Positions 26,965 through 35,832 of a stretch of 64,000 bases of DNA are shown here, piece after piece. Both the position numbers and the translations under genes were made by a program. Each line of letters starts with the position of its first letter. The stretch's first letter is position 1. Source of the stretch: Pseudomonas sp. IAC-BECa141 (GTDB lineage Bacteria; Pseudomonadota; Gammaproteobacteria; Pseudomonadales; Pseudomonadaceae). Below the pieces are notes generated by a model. The model did not search any database and was not told the origin of the DNA. It saw only the letters and a list, made by a program, of their open reading frames with translations. The DNA is taken from the NCBI RefSeq assembly GCF_020544405.1, contig NZ_CP065410.1:1054001-1118000 (forward strand). Reading direction: 5' to 3'.

Positions 26965-27867
26965 ATGAACCTGTCGTTGTATCTGTTGACCGTGCTGATC
27001 TGGGGCACCACCTGGATCGCCCTGAAGTGGCAACTGGGCGTGGTGGCGATTCCGGTGTCGATCGTCTATCGCTTCGGTCTCGCCGCGCTGGTGCTGTTTG
27101 CGCTGTTGCTGCTCAGCCGTCGCCTGCAACCGATGAACCGGCGCGGGCATTTGATCTGTGTGGCGCAGGGCTTGTGCCTGTTCTGCGTCAACTTCATGTG
27201 TTTCCTGACCGCCAGTCAGTGGATTCCCAGCGGTCTGGTGGCGGTGGTGTTTTCCACCGCGACCTTGTGGAACGCGCTGAATGCGCGGGTGTTCTTCGGC
27301 CAGCGTATCGCGCGCAATGTGCTGATGGGTGGGGCGCTGGGGCTGTGTGGTCTGGGCCTGTTGTTCTGGCCTGAACTGGCCGGGCATCACGCCAGTCCGC
27401 AAACCCTGCTCGGCCTTGGCCTGGCACTCTGCGGCACCTTGTGTTTTTCGGCGGGCAACATGTTGTCGAGCCTGCAACAGAAGGCCGGTCTCAAGCCGCT
27501 GACTACCAATGCGTGGGGCATGGCTTACGGTGCAGCGATGCTGTCGGTGTGGTGTCTGGTCAAAGGCATTCCGTTCGAGATGGAATGGACGTCGCGCTAC
27601 ATCGGCGCTCTGCTGTACCTGGTCATCCCCGGTTCGGTGATCGGTTTCACCGCGTACCTGACGCTGGTCGGTCGCATGGGGCCGGAACGCGCAGCTTATT
27701 GCACCGTGCTGTTCCCGGTGGTGGCGCTGAACGTTTCGGCCTTTGCCGAAGGCTATCAATGGACGGCGCCGGCATTGGTGGGTTTGGTGCTGGTGATGTT
27801 GGGCAATGTGTTGGTGTTTCGCAAACCCAAACCCGACATTGCCATGGTCGCCAAACCTGCACATTGA
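26965..27867 (+). CDS. EamA/DMT-family exporter
   Basis: A 300-residue, ten-helix drug/metabolite transporter with two EamA repeats (about residues 3-130 and 140-285). It begins MNLSLYLLTVLIWGTTWIAL, the usual first helix, and has the second-repeat start LLGLGLALCGTLCFSAGNML. The ATG at 26965 has AAGGAG 8 bases upstream. Such proteins export amino acids, metabolites or drugs; the substrate here is unknown. It is divergent from the AraC regulator, which probably controls it. Confidence 0.85.
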   Translation: MNLSLYLLTVLIWGTTWIALKWQLGVVAIPVSIVYRFGLAALVLFALLLLSRRLQPMNRRGHLICVAQGLCLFCVNFMCFLTASQWIPSGLVAVVFSTATLWNALNARVFFGQRIARNVLMGGALGLCGLGLLFWPELAGHHASPQTLLGLGLALCGTLCFSAGNMLSSLQQKAGLKPLTTNAWGMAYGAAMLSVWCLVKGIPFEMEWTSRYIGALLYLVIPGSVIGFTAYLTLVGRMGPERAAYCTVLFPVVALNVSAFAEGYQWTAPALVGLVLVMLGNVLVFRKPKPDIAMVAKPAH

Positions 27868-27878
27868 ATATTGAATGT

Positions 27879-28382
27879 TCAACTGTCGACTTTCATTACC
27901 AGAAAGATAAGTGCCGGTAATAGAAAGTCGACAATGCTTTGTGCCCACTTCATGGCATTCCAGTCCTCTGATTGATCCATGTCGAACCATTCAATGCCAA
28001 TGACTTGCAGGCAAAAATAATAAATAAACAACGCCACGAGAAACCCCAGCACGGCATATTTCTTGGCTTCATGAAACTGCTCGTCTGATGCATTTATATT
28101 CTTTGCAAGTTGATAGCCTCCCAACAGGCAGGCTGAAGTAAATATGGTCTCCAGTGTCATGATCATCCAGTAGATCCGGTGATGCATCATTTCCGAGTTG
28201 ATCGACCGGTACATCAAATGGCTGCCTGTCGTATCCATGCTCAGGATATGACCAAGGTAAATGTAGTTTGAGTTGTAATCGGTGGCGTTGCTGAAAACAA
28301 TCAGGGCGCCCAGAATACCTACCATGAAAACGATTGCAACTTTACTTCTTCGAATAAGTTGGGAGGTTTTAAGATAAGTCAT
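27879..28382 (-). CDS. DUF2165-like small membrane protein
   Basis: A 167-residue inner-membrane protein with four predicted helices (about residues 15-33, 72-92, 110-130 and 145-163). The first extramembrane loop has DYNSNYIYLGHILSMDTTG, characteristic of the DUF2165 family. Base composition is clearly more AT-rich than in neighbouring genes, with codons such as ATA, AGA and TTA (for example SQLIRRSKVAI), which suggests recent acquisition. The start at 28382 has a purine-rich region upstream. The function is unknown. Confidence 0.75.
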   Translation of the reverse strand: MTYLKTSQLIRRSKVAIVFMVGILGALIVFSNATDYNSNYIYLGHILSMDTTGSHLMYRSINSEMMHHRIYWMIMTLETIFTSACLLGGYQLAKNINASDEQFHEAKKYAVLGFLVALFIYYFCLQVIGIEWFDMDQSEDWNAMKWAQSIVDFLLPALIFLVMKVDS

Positions 28383-28573
28383 TATTGATTCTCCGTGAGT
28401 AGTGTCTGTCCGTTGGCAGATGACTCTCGGGATTCTATAGCGAGTATAAAGAAGTTGGGTGAGGAGTCGTTTTCAAGTTGTGTAGTTAAAGGGGGTTAAT
28501 AACTTCAGGCCATTTGGGAAACAGGTTTAAAACAGACGGGGCCGGGAAACTTTTACTCCAGCCCCGTGGGTCA

Positions 28574-29548
28574 TCAGTCCTTCCAGACTTGCGGATTAAC
28601 CAGATCCTGCGGCCGTTCGCCGAGCAGGGCGCTGCGCAGATTGGCCAGCGCACGGTTGGCCATGGCTTCACGGGTTTCATTGGTGGCCGAGCCGATGTGC
28701 GGCAGGGTGACAGCGTTTTTCAGCTGGAACAGCGGCGATTCGGCCAGCGGTTCTTTTTCGTAGACGTCGAGGCCGGCGCCGCGAATGCGGTTGTTCTGCA
28801 ACGCTTCGATCAGTGCCGGCTCGTCGACCACGGGGCCGCGGGAGATGTTCACCAGAATCGCGTCCGGCTTCATCAGCGCCAGTTCGCGATGACTGATCAA
28901 GTGGCGGGTTTTGTCGCTCAGTGGCACGACAAGGCAGACGAAATCGGCTTCGGCCAGCAGTTGGTCAAGGCTGCGGAACTGCGCGCCGAGTTCCTGTTCC
29001 AGTCCGGTCTTGCGGCTGTTGCCGCTGTAGAGAATCGGCATGTTGAAGCCGAAGCGGCCGCGACGGGCGACGGCGGCGCCGATGTTGCCCATGCCGACGA
29101 TGCCCAGAGTCTTGCCGTATACGTCGCAGCCGAACAGCGATGCGCCGACGCTGGCCTGCCATTGGCCGGCCTTGGTCCAGGCGTCCAGTTCGGCGACGCG
29201 GCGGGCGCTGCTCATGATCAGGGCGAAGGCCAGGTCAGCGGTGCTTTCGGTGAGGACGTCCGGGGTGTTGGTGAGCATGATCCCGCGTTCGTTGAAGTAG
29301 GCGAGGTCGTAGTTGTCGTAGCCGACGGACACGCTGGAGACCACTTCGAGTTTTGCGGCGTTTTCCAGTTGGGCCTTGCCGAGTTTGCGTCCGACGCCGA
29401 TCAGGCCGTGGGCGTGGGGCAGGGCTTCGTTGAACTGGGCGTTGATGTCGCCGTTTTTCGGGTTGGGGACGATGACGTCGAAGTCCTGTTGCAGGCGTTC
29501 GATCATGGGTGGGGTGATTCGGCTGAAGGCCAGGACTGTTTTTTTCAT
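28574..29548 (-). CDS. D-2-hydroxyacid dehydrogenase (glyoxylate / 2-ketogluconate reductase)
   Basis: A 324-residue NAD(P)H-dependent reductase of the D-isomer 2-hydroxyacid dehydrogenase family. It closely resembles TkrA/GhrB enzymes, which reduce 2-ketogluconate, glyoxylate and hydroxypyruvate. The nucleotide-binding motif is GIVGMGNIGAAVARRG. The catalytic triad residues are Arg in NISRGPVVDE, Glu in GLDVYEKEPL, and His in LPHIGSATNE. The ATG at 29548 (MKKTVLAFSR) gives the usual length; an ATG two codons upstream is also possible. It is monocistronic and next to repeat-rich intergenic DNA. Confidence 0.88.
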   Translation of the reverse strand: MKKTVLAFSRITPPMIERLQQDFDVIVPNPKNGDINAQFNEALPHAHGLIGVGRKLGKAQLENAAKLEVVSSVSVGYDNYDLAYFNERGIMLTNTPDVLTESTADLAFALIMSSARRVAELDAWTKAGQWQASVGASLFGCDVYGKTLGIVGMGNIGAAVARRGRFGFNMPILYSGNSRKTGLEQELGAQFRSLDQLLAEADFVCLVVPLSDKTRHLISHRELALMKPDAILVNISRGPVVDEPALIEALQNNRIRGAGLDVYEKEPLAESPLFQLKNAVTLPHIGSATNETREAMANRALANLRSALLGERPQDLVNPQVWKD

Positions 29549-29686
29549 TGGCATTGGGCTCGGCTGTTCTGGGTTGCCAAGCAAGCTAACATTTCTGTTT
29601 TGGGTTGTCTTGGCGGCCTCTGGGCCGACCAGACTTTTGGGGTTTTGGGTTTATATCCGTTTTTTCGGGTGTTGCGGATTATGGTT

Positions 29687-29916
29687 CCGCCCTTACGGCG
29701 GGTCACTTTTGACAAACGCCTCAAAAGTAACCAAAAAGGCTTGGCCCCTGCGTTCGGCACCTCGCTGTGGCTCGGTGTTCCTTCGTTCCGGGATTGATCC
29801 GGGGGCATCGCCTACGGTTTGCTTCGCTGCACCTCCTCTCGATGTATTTGGCTTCGCCAAACAGTCGCTTCGCTCCCACCCCCGGATCAATCCCTACACT
29901 CAGCCTTCCGATGGGG
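29687..29916. repeat. Hairpin-rich intergenic repeat element
   Basis: No gene is seen between 29549 and 30157; this part holds several inverted repeats. A small CCGCC/GGCGG hairpin lies near 29687-29702, and ACTTTTGA / TCAAAAGT is at about 29705-29727. A long outer pair, GGGATTGATCCGGGGG (about 29791-29806) and CCCCCGGATCAATCCC (about 29879-29894), encloses about 70 bases. The CAAAAGTAACCAAAA and CGGCACCTCGC stretches recall a dispersed repeat I have seen in other Pseudomonas intergenic regions. Whether it is a mobile element or a structured RNA is not clear. Confidence 0.55.
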
Positions 29917-29969
29917 CCGGTACGTCAAGAGCGGTACTCGAGCTAACGCTCATTGTGTTGAGTGGTGGG

Positions 29970-30034
29970 AAGCGGAAAGCAGAAGCAGAAAGCAGAAAGC
30001 AGAAGCAGAAAGCAGAAAGCAGAAAGCAGAAAGC
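29970..30034. repeat. Short tandem repeat, AGAAAGC units
   Basis: About nine tandem units of AGAAAGC and the shorter AGAAGC, arranged as interspersed 7- and 6-base steps. They lie in the intergenic stretch between the reductase gene and the DUF6124 gene. Such purine-strand arrays are prone to slippage. Confidence 0.85.
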
Positions 30035-30050
30035 GGACTGCTTTTGCTTT

Positions 30051-30102
30051 GATCGTTCCCACGCTCCGCGTGGGAATGCAGCCCGGGACGCTCTGCGTCC
30101 CA
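30051..30102. repeat. Second-type palindromic repeat (ATCGTTCCCACGC family)
   Basis: Two adjacent hairpins: TTCCCACGCTCCGCGTGGGAA, then GGGACGCTCTGCGTCCC. This is a different intergenic repeat family from the GCGAGC REPs; further copies are at 36927-36977 and 56721-56830. Confidence 0.85.
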
Positions 30103-30157
30103 ATCGATCTGCCAGCGAATGCAGTCGGCGCTGGCAGGTCGGTTTTGTCGGAACGGC

Positions 30158-30532
30158 TTAGCTGTGTGTTGGGCAACGCTGAACTTCGACGTTGTCCAGC
30201 ACCCGATTCACCGCCAGTTCCGCCAGCATGATTACTTGCTGAATACCCAGGATGCGGTGCCGCTGCGGTGTGTCGAAAAAAGCCGCTACATCACTGGCCA
30301 TGGCACTGGCGGTGGCCAGGGATTCGCAGGCGTGGGCCAGCAGGCTTTCGTCGTCCATGTCCGGGGCGACTTGGAACATCTTGCTTGGTCGGCGACTGGA
30401 GCATTTTTTCGGGAAGGGGTTGAGGTGATGGTCGAGGGCGCGTTCGGCAGCCTCGTGGAGTTTTTTTGAATCGGCGGACTCGTAGGGCGAGGTGTCGTTG
30501 GTTTCAGGGGGATTCGGAGTAAGTTTTTTCAT
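30158..30532 (-). CDS. DUF6124 family protein
   Basis: A 124-residue cytoplasmic protein with the conserved start MKKLTPNPPETNDTSPYES and the motifs SKKLHEAAERALDHHL, MFQVAPDMDDESLLAHACES and GIQQVIMLAELAVNRVLD. I recognise this as the Pseudomonas DUF6124 type; it is helical and of unknown role. The ATG at 30532 follows an AAGGATC stretch. Its 5' leader (30533 to about 30850) contains overlapping inverted repeats (see 30558-30664), which point to post-transcriptional control. Confidence 0.75.
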   Translation of the reverse strand: MKKLTPNPPETNDTSPYESADSKKLHEAAERALDHHLNPFPKKCSSRRPSKMFQVAPDMDDESLLAHACESLATASAMASDVAAFFDTPQRHRILGIQQVIMLAELAVNRVLDNVEVQRCPTHS

Positions 30533-30849
30533 GGCATAGATCCTTAAGTCTTGGAGGAGCTGCCATTCTTCGTTTTCCAGGCGAAAGAGGTGGCAGCTGT
30601 ACGCGGACTGGAAAAACCGGAAAGGATCAAACCCGGCAGACCCGGAGGTCTCCCACGTACAGCTACCATAACGTCGCGAAAAAACGCCGCATTATGTCAT
30701 GGGCTGTGATCCTGAACTTCGGGTTTTCCAGACCCGGCCGCCGATGCGTCAGCGACCCCAAAAGCCTATCCACCTCGTTTCCGAGGGACAACCGACACGA
30801 CTTGTCGGAAACATCCGCCAAAAACCAGCCCGTCTGTAGGACGGCCAAG
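30533..30849 (-). promoter_or_regulatory. Structured leader region upstream of the DUF6124 gene
   Basis: Two inverted repeats share four bases: AGCTGCCA (30558-30565) with TGGCAGCT (30591-30598), and AGCTGTACG (30595-30603) with CGTACAGCT (30656-30664). In RNA they cannot both form, as in a switch. CCGGCAGACCCGG and CCAGGCG/CGCCTGG-like short stems lie inside. A 73-codon open frame (30663-30884, minus) overlaps the far part; it may be fortuitous. The region from about 30665 to 30849 is otherwise without recognisable features. Confidence 0.5.
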
Positions 30850-31818
30850 TCAATTCGCCACCCGAGCCCCCGCCAGACTTCCACTCATTTCATAAGCCGC
30901 CAGTTCCGCCTGATGCCCCGCCAATATCTCCGGTAACGAGCCACGCAGGTACTCGACCCAGGTCTTGATCTTCGCATCCAGATACTGCCGCGACGGGTAG
31001 ATCGCATACAGGTTCAGTTCCTGCGAGCGGTAGTTGGGCATGACCCGTACCAACGAGCCATTGCGCAGGCCTTCAATGGCGGCGTACACCGGCAACACGC
31101 CGACGCCCATCCCGCTGGTGATCGCGGTTTTCATCGCGTCGGCGGAGTTGACCAGGAACGGCGAGCTGTTGATGGTGACCATTTCCTGGCCGTCCGGGCC
31201 GTCGAAGGCCCATTTTTCCAGGGGAATCACCGGGCTCACCAGGCGCAGGCAGGCGTGGTTCAGCAGGTCGCTGGGTTTTTGTGCGCAGCCGTTGGCTTTC
31301 ACATAGGCCGGGGAGGCGCAGACGATGCTGTAGGTGATGCCCAGGCGTTGCGAGACGAAGCCCGAGTCCGGCAGCTCGCGAGCGAGGACGATGGACACGT
31401 CGTAGCCTTCGTCGAGCAGGTCCGGCACGCGGTTGGCCATGGTCAGGTCGAAGGTCACGTCCGGGTGGGTCTTGCGGTAGCGGGCGATTGCGTCGATCAC
31501 GAAGTGCTGGCCGATGCCGGTCATGGTGTGCACTTTCAACTGACCGGCCGGGCGCGCGTGGGCTTCGCTGGCTTCGGCTTCGGCCTCTTCGACGTAGGCC
31601 AGGATCTGCTCGCAGCGCAGCAGGTAGCGCTTGCCGGCTTCGGTGAGTGCGATGCGCCGCGTCGTGCGGTTCAGCAGGCGGGTTTGCAGGTGGGCCTCAA
31701 GGTTGGAGACCGCGCGCGAGACGTTGGCGGTGGTGGTGTCGAGTTGCACGGCGGCGGCGGTGAAGCTGCCCGCTTCGGCCACGCAACTGAAGGCGCGCAT
31801 GTTTTGCAATGTGTCCAT
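30850..31818 (-). CDS. LysR-family regulator, divergent from an efflux operon
   Basis: A 322-residue LysR regulator of the CrgA-like subgroup. The winged helix-turn-helix is at about residues 5-65 (MRAFSCVAEAGSFTAAAVQL, VSNLEAHLQTRLLNRTTRR) and the effector domain at about 90-295. It is divergent from the outer-membrane efflux gene at 32001, an arrangement like AaeR, the LysR activator of aaeXAB for aromatic acid efflux in Escherichia coli. Control of the efflux operon is therefore likely, by inference from position. The start ATG at 31818 reads MDTLQNMRAF. Confidence 0.85.
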   Translation of the reverse strand: MDTLQNMRAFSCVAEAGSFTAAAVQLDTTTANVSRAVSNLEAHLQTRLLNRTTRRIALTEAGKRYLLRCEQILAYVEEAEAEASEAHARPAGQLKVHTMTGIGQHFVIDAIARYRKTHPDVTFDLTMANRVPDLLDEGYDVSIVLARELPDSGFVSQRLGITYSIVCASPAYVKANGCAQKPSDLLNHACLRLVSPVIPLEKWAFDGPDGQEMVTINSSPFLVNSADAMKTAITSGMGVGVLPVYAAIEGLRNGSLVRVMPNYRSQELNLYAIYPSRQYLDAKIKTWVEYLRGSLPEILAGHQAELAAYEMSGSLAGARVAN

Positions 31819-32000
31819 GGGGTGCTCTCAAGGGAGATGGCAAATTGTGACACGAAGTTTCAGGGGCTGAGACCCCCGACCAAGGGATTATCTCGTTAAC
31901 CGTAACAAAGATTCGCAGAAAACCCAGCTTATCGCCGTTCAGGGCGCCCCCTAGAATTGCGCCCACCTCGAAACATCTCCCACCTCAGGAATTCGCAGCA

Positions 32001-33500
32001 GTGCCGCGTCGCATCAACAGAGCGCTTTTGCCGCTCAGTGTTCTGGCTTTTTCGTTAGGTCTTGGCGGCTGCATCGGAACCGGAGGGATTGCCCCGCAGG
32101 GCAAGGCTCTGGAGGCCACTGAACTGGCCACCGACGAGGCCATCGCCCACGCCGCCCGTGACGCAAACTGGCCCACCGCCCAATGGTGGCAAGCCTACGG
32201 CGACCCGCAACTCAACCGCTGGATCGACCTGGCCGTGCAAGGCAGCCCGACCCTGGCGATGGCCGCTGCGCGAGTGCGTCAGGCACGGTCCATGGCCGGT
32301 GTCGCCGAAGCCGCCGAGTCGTTGCAGATCAATGGCGAGTCGACCCTCAAACGTCACAACTGGCCGACCGACCAGTTCTATGGCCCCGGTGAGCTGGCCA
32401 ATACCACGACTTGGGACAACAACGCCGCGCTGGGTTTCAGTTACGCCCTCGACCTCTGGGGCCGTGAAAGCAACAGCACCGAGCGGGCCGTCGATCTGGC
32501 GCACATGAGCGCTGCCGAGGCGCGGCAGGCGCAACTCGAATTGCAGAACAACATCGTGCGCGCCTACATCGAGCTGTCGCTGCATTACGCCCAGCGCGAC
32601 ATCGTCGCGGCGACGCTCAAGCAGCAACAGCAGATTCTCGATTTGGCGCAGAAACGCCTGAACGGCGGGATCGGTACGCACTTCGAAGTCAGTCAGGCTG
32701 AAACCCCGCTGCCGGAAACCCATCGGCAACTGGATGCGCTGGATGAAGAAATCGCCCTGAGCCGCAACCAGATTGCGGCACTGGCCGGTAAAGGGCCGGG
32801 CGCCGGCGCGCAGTTGCAGCGTCCGACCCTGTCCCTCGGCGCGGCGCTGAAACTGCCGTCGGCATTGCCCGCCGAACTGCTCGGCCAGCGCCCGGACGTG
32901 GTTGCCAGTCGCTGGCAAGTGGCGGCGCAGGCGCGCGGGATCGATGTGGCGCATGCCGGGTTTTATCCCAACGTCGATCTGGTCGGCAGCCTCGGCTACA
33001 TGGCCACCGGCGGCGGGGCGCTGGAGTTTCTGACCGGCAAGAAGCTCAACTACAACGTCGGGCCGGCGATCTCGCTGCCGATCTTCGACGGTGGGCGACT
33101 GCGCGCCGAATTGGGTGAAGCCTCGGCGGGTTATGACATCGCCGTGGCGCATTACAACCAGACGCTGGTCAATGCGCTGAAGAACATCTCCGACCAGTTG
33201 ATTCGCCGCGAGTCGATGGACAAGCAGCAGACGTTCGCCGCCGAATCTGTGGCCACCGCGCAGAAGACTTACGACATCGCGATGATCGCCTACCAGCGCG
33301 GCCTCACCGATTACCTCAACGTGCTCAACGCCCAGACCCTGCTGTTCAAACAGCAACAGGTTCAGCAGCAGGTGCAGGCGGCGCGCTTGAGCGCCCATGC
33401 GGAACTGGTGACGGCATTGGGCGGCGGTCTTGGCGCGGGTAAGGACGTGCCGACCGCCGAACAGACCGCCGCACCGAAAACCCCGGTTCTCCTGCGTTGA
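32001..33500 (+). CDS. NodT-type outer-membrane efflux lipoprotein
   Basis: A 499-residue TolC/OprM-family channel. The signal peptide ends in a lipobox (LGLGGC, Cys24), so it is a lipoprotein anchored in the outer membrane. Two outer-membrane-efflux repeats (about residues 60-260 and 280-470) include DLWGRESNSTERAVD and FDGGRLRAELGEA. The start is a GTG at 32001 with AGGA 13 bases upstream. It opens an operon with a FUSC-type transporter, a DUF1656 protein and a HlyD-type fusion protein, together forming a tripartite efflux pump, probably for aromatic acids. Confidence 0.9.
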   Translation: MPRRINRALLPLSVLAFSLGLGGCIGTGGIAPQGKALEATELATDEAIAHAARDANWPTAQWWQAYGDPQLNRWIDLAVQGSPTLAMAAARVRQARSMAGVAEAAESLQINGESTLKRHNWPTDQFYGPGELANTTTWDNNAALGFSYALDLWGRESNSTERAVDLAHMSAAEARQAQLELQNNIVRAYIELSLHYAQRDIVAATLKQQQQILDLAQKRLNGGIGTHFEVSQAETPLPETHRQLDALDEEIALSRNQIAALAGKGPGAGAQLQRPTLSLGAALKLPSALPAELLGQRPDVVASRWQVAAQARGIDVAHAGFYPNVDLVGSLGYMATGGGALEFLTGKKLNYNVGPAISLPIFDGGRLRAELGEASAGYDIAVAHYNQTLVNALKNISDQLIRRESMDKQQTFAAESVATAQKTYDIAMIAYQRGLTDYLNVLNAQTLLFKQQQVQQQVQAARLSAHAELVTALGGGLGAGKDVPTAEQTAAPKTPVLLR

Positions 33501-33510
33501 AAACACAATC

Positions 33511-33600
33511 TGTGGGAGCGAGCTTGCTCGCGAAGCGGGAGTGTCAGCCAGCACACATGTCGGCTGATACACCGCATTCGCGAGCGAGCTCGCTCCCACA
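33511..33600. repeat. REP pair
   Basis: TGTGGGAGCGAGCTTGCTCGC and its inverted copy (with one C changed: GCGAGCGAGCTCGC), separating the efflux lipoprotein gene from the FUSC gene. It forms a hairpin inside the operon. Confidence 0.9.
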
Positions 33601-33639
33601 GGGTATGGGTCCGACCTGAAACTCATTGAGCATAATTGA

Positions 33640-35832
33640 ATGACTCCCTTGCCCGCACCCTTGCGCTGGCTCTACTCCCTGGAATGGCGCCGGGGTTTCT
33701 TCGAATGGGCACGCAGCGACGGCGTGACCTGGGTCTACATCTTCAAGGTGTTGATCGCCGCATTCCTGACCCTGTGGCTGGCGATGCGCCTGGAACTGCC
33801 GCAACCGCGCACGGCGATGATCACGGTGTTCATCGTCATGCAGCCGCAGAGCGGCCAGGTGTTCGCCAAGAGTTTCTATCGCTTCCTCGGCACCCTGGCC
33901 GGGTCGGCGATGATGGTCACGCTGATTTCCCTGTTCGCCCAGAACACTGAATTGTTCCTCGGTTCGCTGGCGATCTGGGTCGGCATCTGCTCGGCCGGCG
34001 CCGCCCGTTGCCGCAACTTCCGCGCCTACGGTTTTGTGTTGGCCGGGTATACGGCGGCGATGGTCGGCCTGCCGGCGCTCGCCCATCCCGATGGCGCGTT
34101 CATGGCGGCGGTGTGGCGGGTGCTGGAGATTTCACTGGGGATTCTCTGCTCGACGCTGGTCAGCGCCGCGATCCTGCCGCAAACCGCCAGCGCGGCGATG
34201 CGCAACGCCTTGTATCAGCGCTTTGGCGTGTTCGCCCTGTTTGTCACCGACGGCTTGCGCGGGCGCAGCAAGCCGGAGTCGTTCGAGGCCAGCAACGTGC
34301 GCTTCATCGCCGAAGCGGTGGGGCTGGAAGGGCTGCGCAGCGTGACCGTGTTCGAAGACCCGCACATGCGTCGGCGCAACGGTCGTCTCAGTCGCCTGAA
34401 CAGCGAGTTCATGGGCATCACCACCCGGTTCAACGCCTTGCATCAGTTGCTCGAGCGTCTGCGCGTCAATGACGAAGCGCATGTCGTGGCGGCGATCAAA
34501 CCGGGCCTGCAGGATCTGGCCGAAGTGCTCGACGGGTTCAGCGGCCGCGCCCTGACCAGCCCGGACGCGGCGCGTCTGGCGCTCGCGCTCGCGGCGTACA
34601 AGGAAGGCTTGCCGGCGCGGGTGCGCAGCCTGCGGGCGATCTTTCAGGAGAGCGACCCGAGCGATGCCGAGCAACTGGATTTCCACACCGCGTACGAGCT
34701 GCTCTATCGCTTCGTCGATGACCTGCACAGTTATGCACAGACCCACGCCTCGCTGGCCGACCACAGCCACGAACGCGAGCGCTGGGACGAGCCGTTCACC
34801 CCGCAGACCAGTTGGTGGGCCGCAGCAGCTTCGGGGATTCGTGCTGCGTTCATCCTGGTCGTGCTCGGCAGTTACTGGGTTGCCACCGCGTGGCCGAGCG
34901 GCGCGACCATGACCCTGATCGCTGCCGCCACCGTGGGCCTGTCGGCGGCGACACCGAACCCGAAACGCATGGCGTTTCAAATGGCGTGCGGCACGTTTCT
35001 GGGGGCGCTGATCGGCTTCGTCGAAATGTTTTTCATCTTCCCGTGGATCGATGGTTTCCCGCTGCTGTGCGTGATGCTTGCGCCGGTGATCGTGCTCGGC
35101 TCGTTCCTCACTTCGCGGCCGCAATACGCCGGTGTCGGTCTTGGCTTGCTGATCTTTTTCAGCACCGGTTCGGTGCCGGACAACCTGACCATCTACAACC
35201 CCTACACCTTCATCAACGACTACATCGCCATGGTCATGGGCATGCTGGTCTGCGCGGCGGCGGGGGCGATCATTCTGCCGCCGAACAGCCGCTGGCTGTG
35301 GCAGCGTCTGGAACAGGATTTGCGCGGGCAAGTGGTGTACGCGATCAGCGGCAAACTCAAGGGTCTGGCGTCGAGTTTCGAAAGCCGTACACGCGACTTG
35401 ATGCATCAGGCTTACGGTCTGGCGGCCGGTCAGCCGCTGGTGCAGAAAAACCTCTTGCGCTGGATGTTCGTGGTGCTGGAAGTCGGCCACGCGATCATCG
35501 AGCTGCGCAAGGAACAGGCGATCCTGCCGGTGCATCCGGCCTATGCCGAATCGCAGCCATGGCGCCAGGCAATCCGGGTCATGGGGCGCTCGCTGGTGCG
35601 CCTGTTCCTGCAACCGAACTCGAACAATCTGGAACGTGCGCTGGTGGCGGTCGATCACGCGATCAGCCGGGTCGCCGCCACTGACGAACCGTTCGCGCCG
35701 CACTTCGATACCTCGGCCCTGCGGCGGGTGAAAAGCTACCTGCACTTCATCCGCACCTCGTTGCTCGATCCGCAGTCGCCCCTTGCTGCCTACGCCATCG
35801 CCAAGCCCGAAGGACTTGCCCATGCTTCGTGA
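33640..35832 (+). CDS. FUSC-family inner-membrane efflux transporter (AaeB-like)
   Basis: A 730-residue protein with two clusters of six transmembrane helices: one at about residues 30-180 (VTWVYIFKVLIAAFLTLWLAM, AILPQTASAAMRN) and one at about 395-545. Long cytoplasmic regions follow each cluster. This is the fusaric-acid-resistance / AaeB architecture. These proteins export aromatic carboxylic acids such as p-hydroxybenzoate with a HlyD-type partner. The DUF1656 gene overlaps its stop by 11 bases and the HlyD gene follows, so it is part of a tripartite pump. Confidence 0.9.
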   Translation: MTPLPAPLRWLYSLEWRRGFFEWARSDGVTWVYIFKVLIAAFLTLWLAMRLELPQPRTAMITVFIVMQPQSGQVFAKSFYRFLGTLAGSAMMVTLISLFAQNTELFLGSLAIWVGICSAGAARCRNFRAYGFVLAGYTAAMVGLPALAHPDGAFMAAVWRVLEISLGILCSTLVSAAILPQTASAAMRNALYQRFGVFALFVTDGLRGRSKPESFEASNVRFIAEAVGLEGLRSVTVFEDPHMRRRNGRLSRLNSEFMGITTRFNALHQLLERLRVNDEAHVVAAIKPGLQDLAEVLDGFSGRALTSPDAARLALALAAYKEGLPARVRSLRAIFQESDPSDAEQLDFHTAYELLYRFVDDLHSYAQTHASLADHSHERERWDEPFTPQTSWWAAAASGIRAAFILVVLGSYWVATAWPSGATMTLIAAATVGLSAATPNPKRMAFQMACGTFLGALIGFVEMFFIFPWIDGFPLLCVMLAPVIVLGSFLTSRPQYAGVGLGLLIFFSTGSVPDNLTIYNPYTFINDYIAMVMGMLVCAAAGAIILPPNSRWLWQRLEQDLRGQVVYAISGKLKGLASSFESRTRDLMHQAYGLAAGQPLVQKNLLRWMFVVLEVGHAIIELRKEQAILPVHPAYAESQPWRQAIRVMGRSLVRLFLQPNSNNLERALVAVDHAISRVAATDEPFAPHFDTSALRRVKSYLHFIRTSLLDPQSPLAAYAIAKPEGLAHAS

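Noticed and set aside
29970..30034. CRISPR array
   Set aside because: The repeats are 6-7 bases with no spacers; it is a simple tandem repeat.
30663..30884. 73-codon open frame in the DUF6124 leader as a gene
   Set aside because: It overlaps the 3' end of the LysR gene and the structured leader, and I see no ribosome binding site. It is not excluded, but support is too weak to list.
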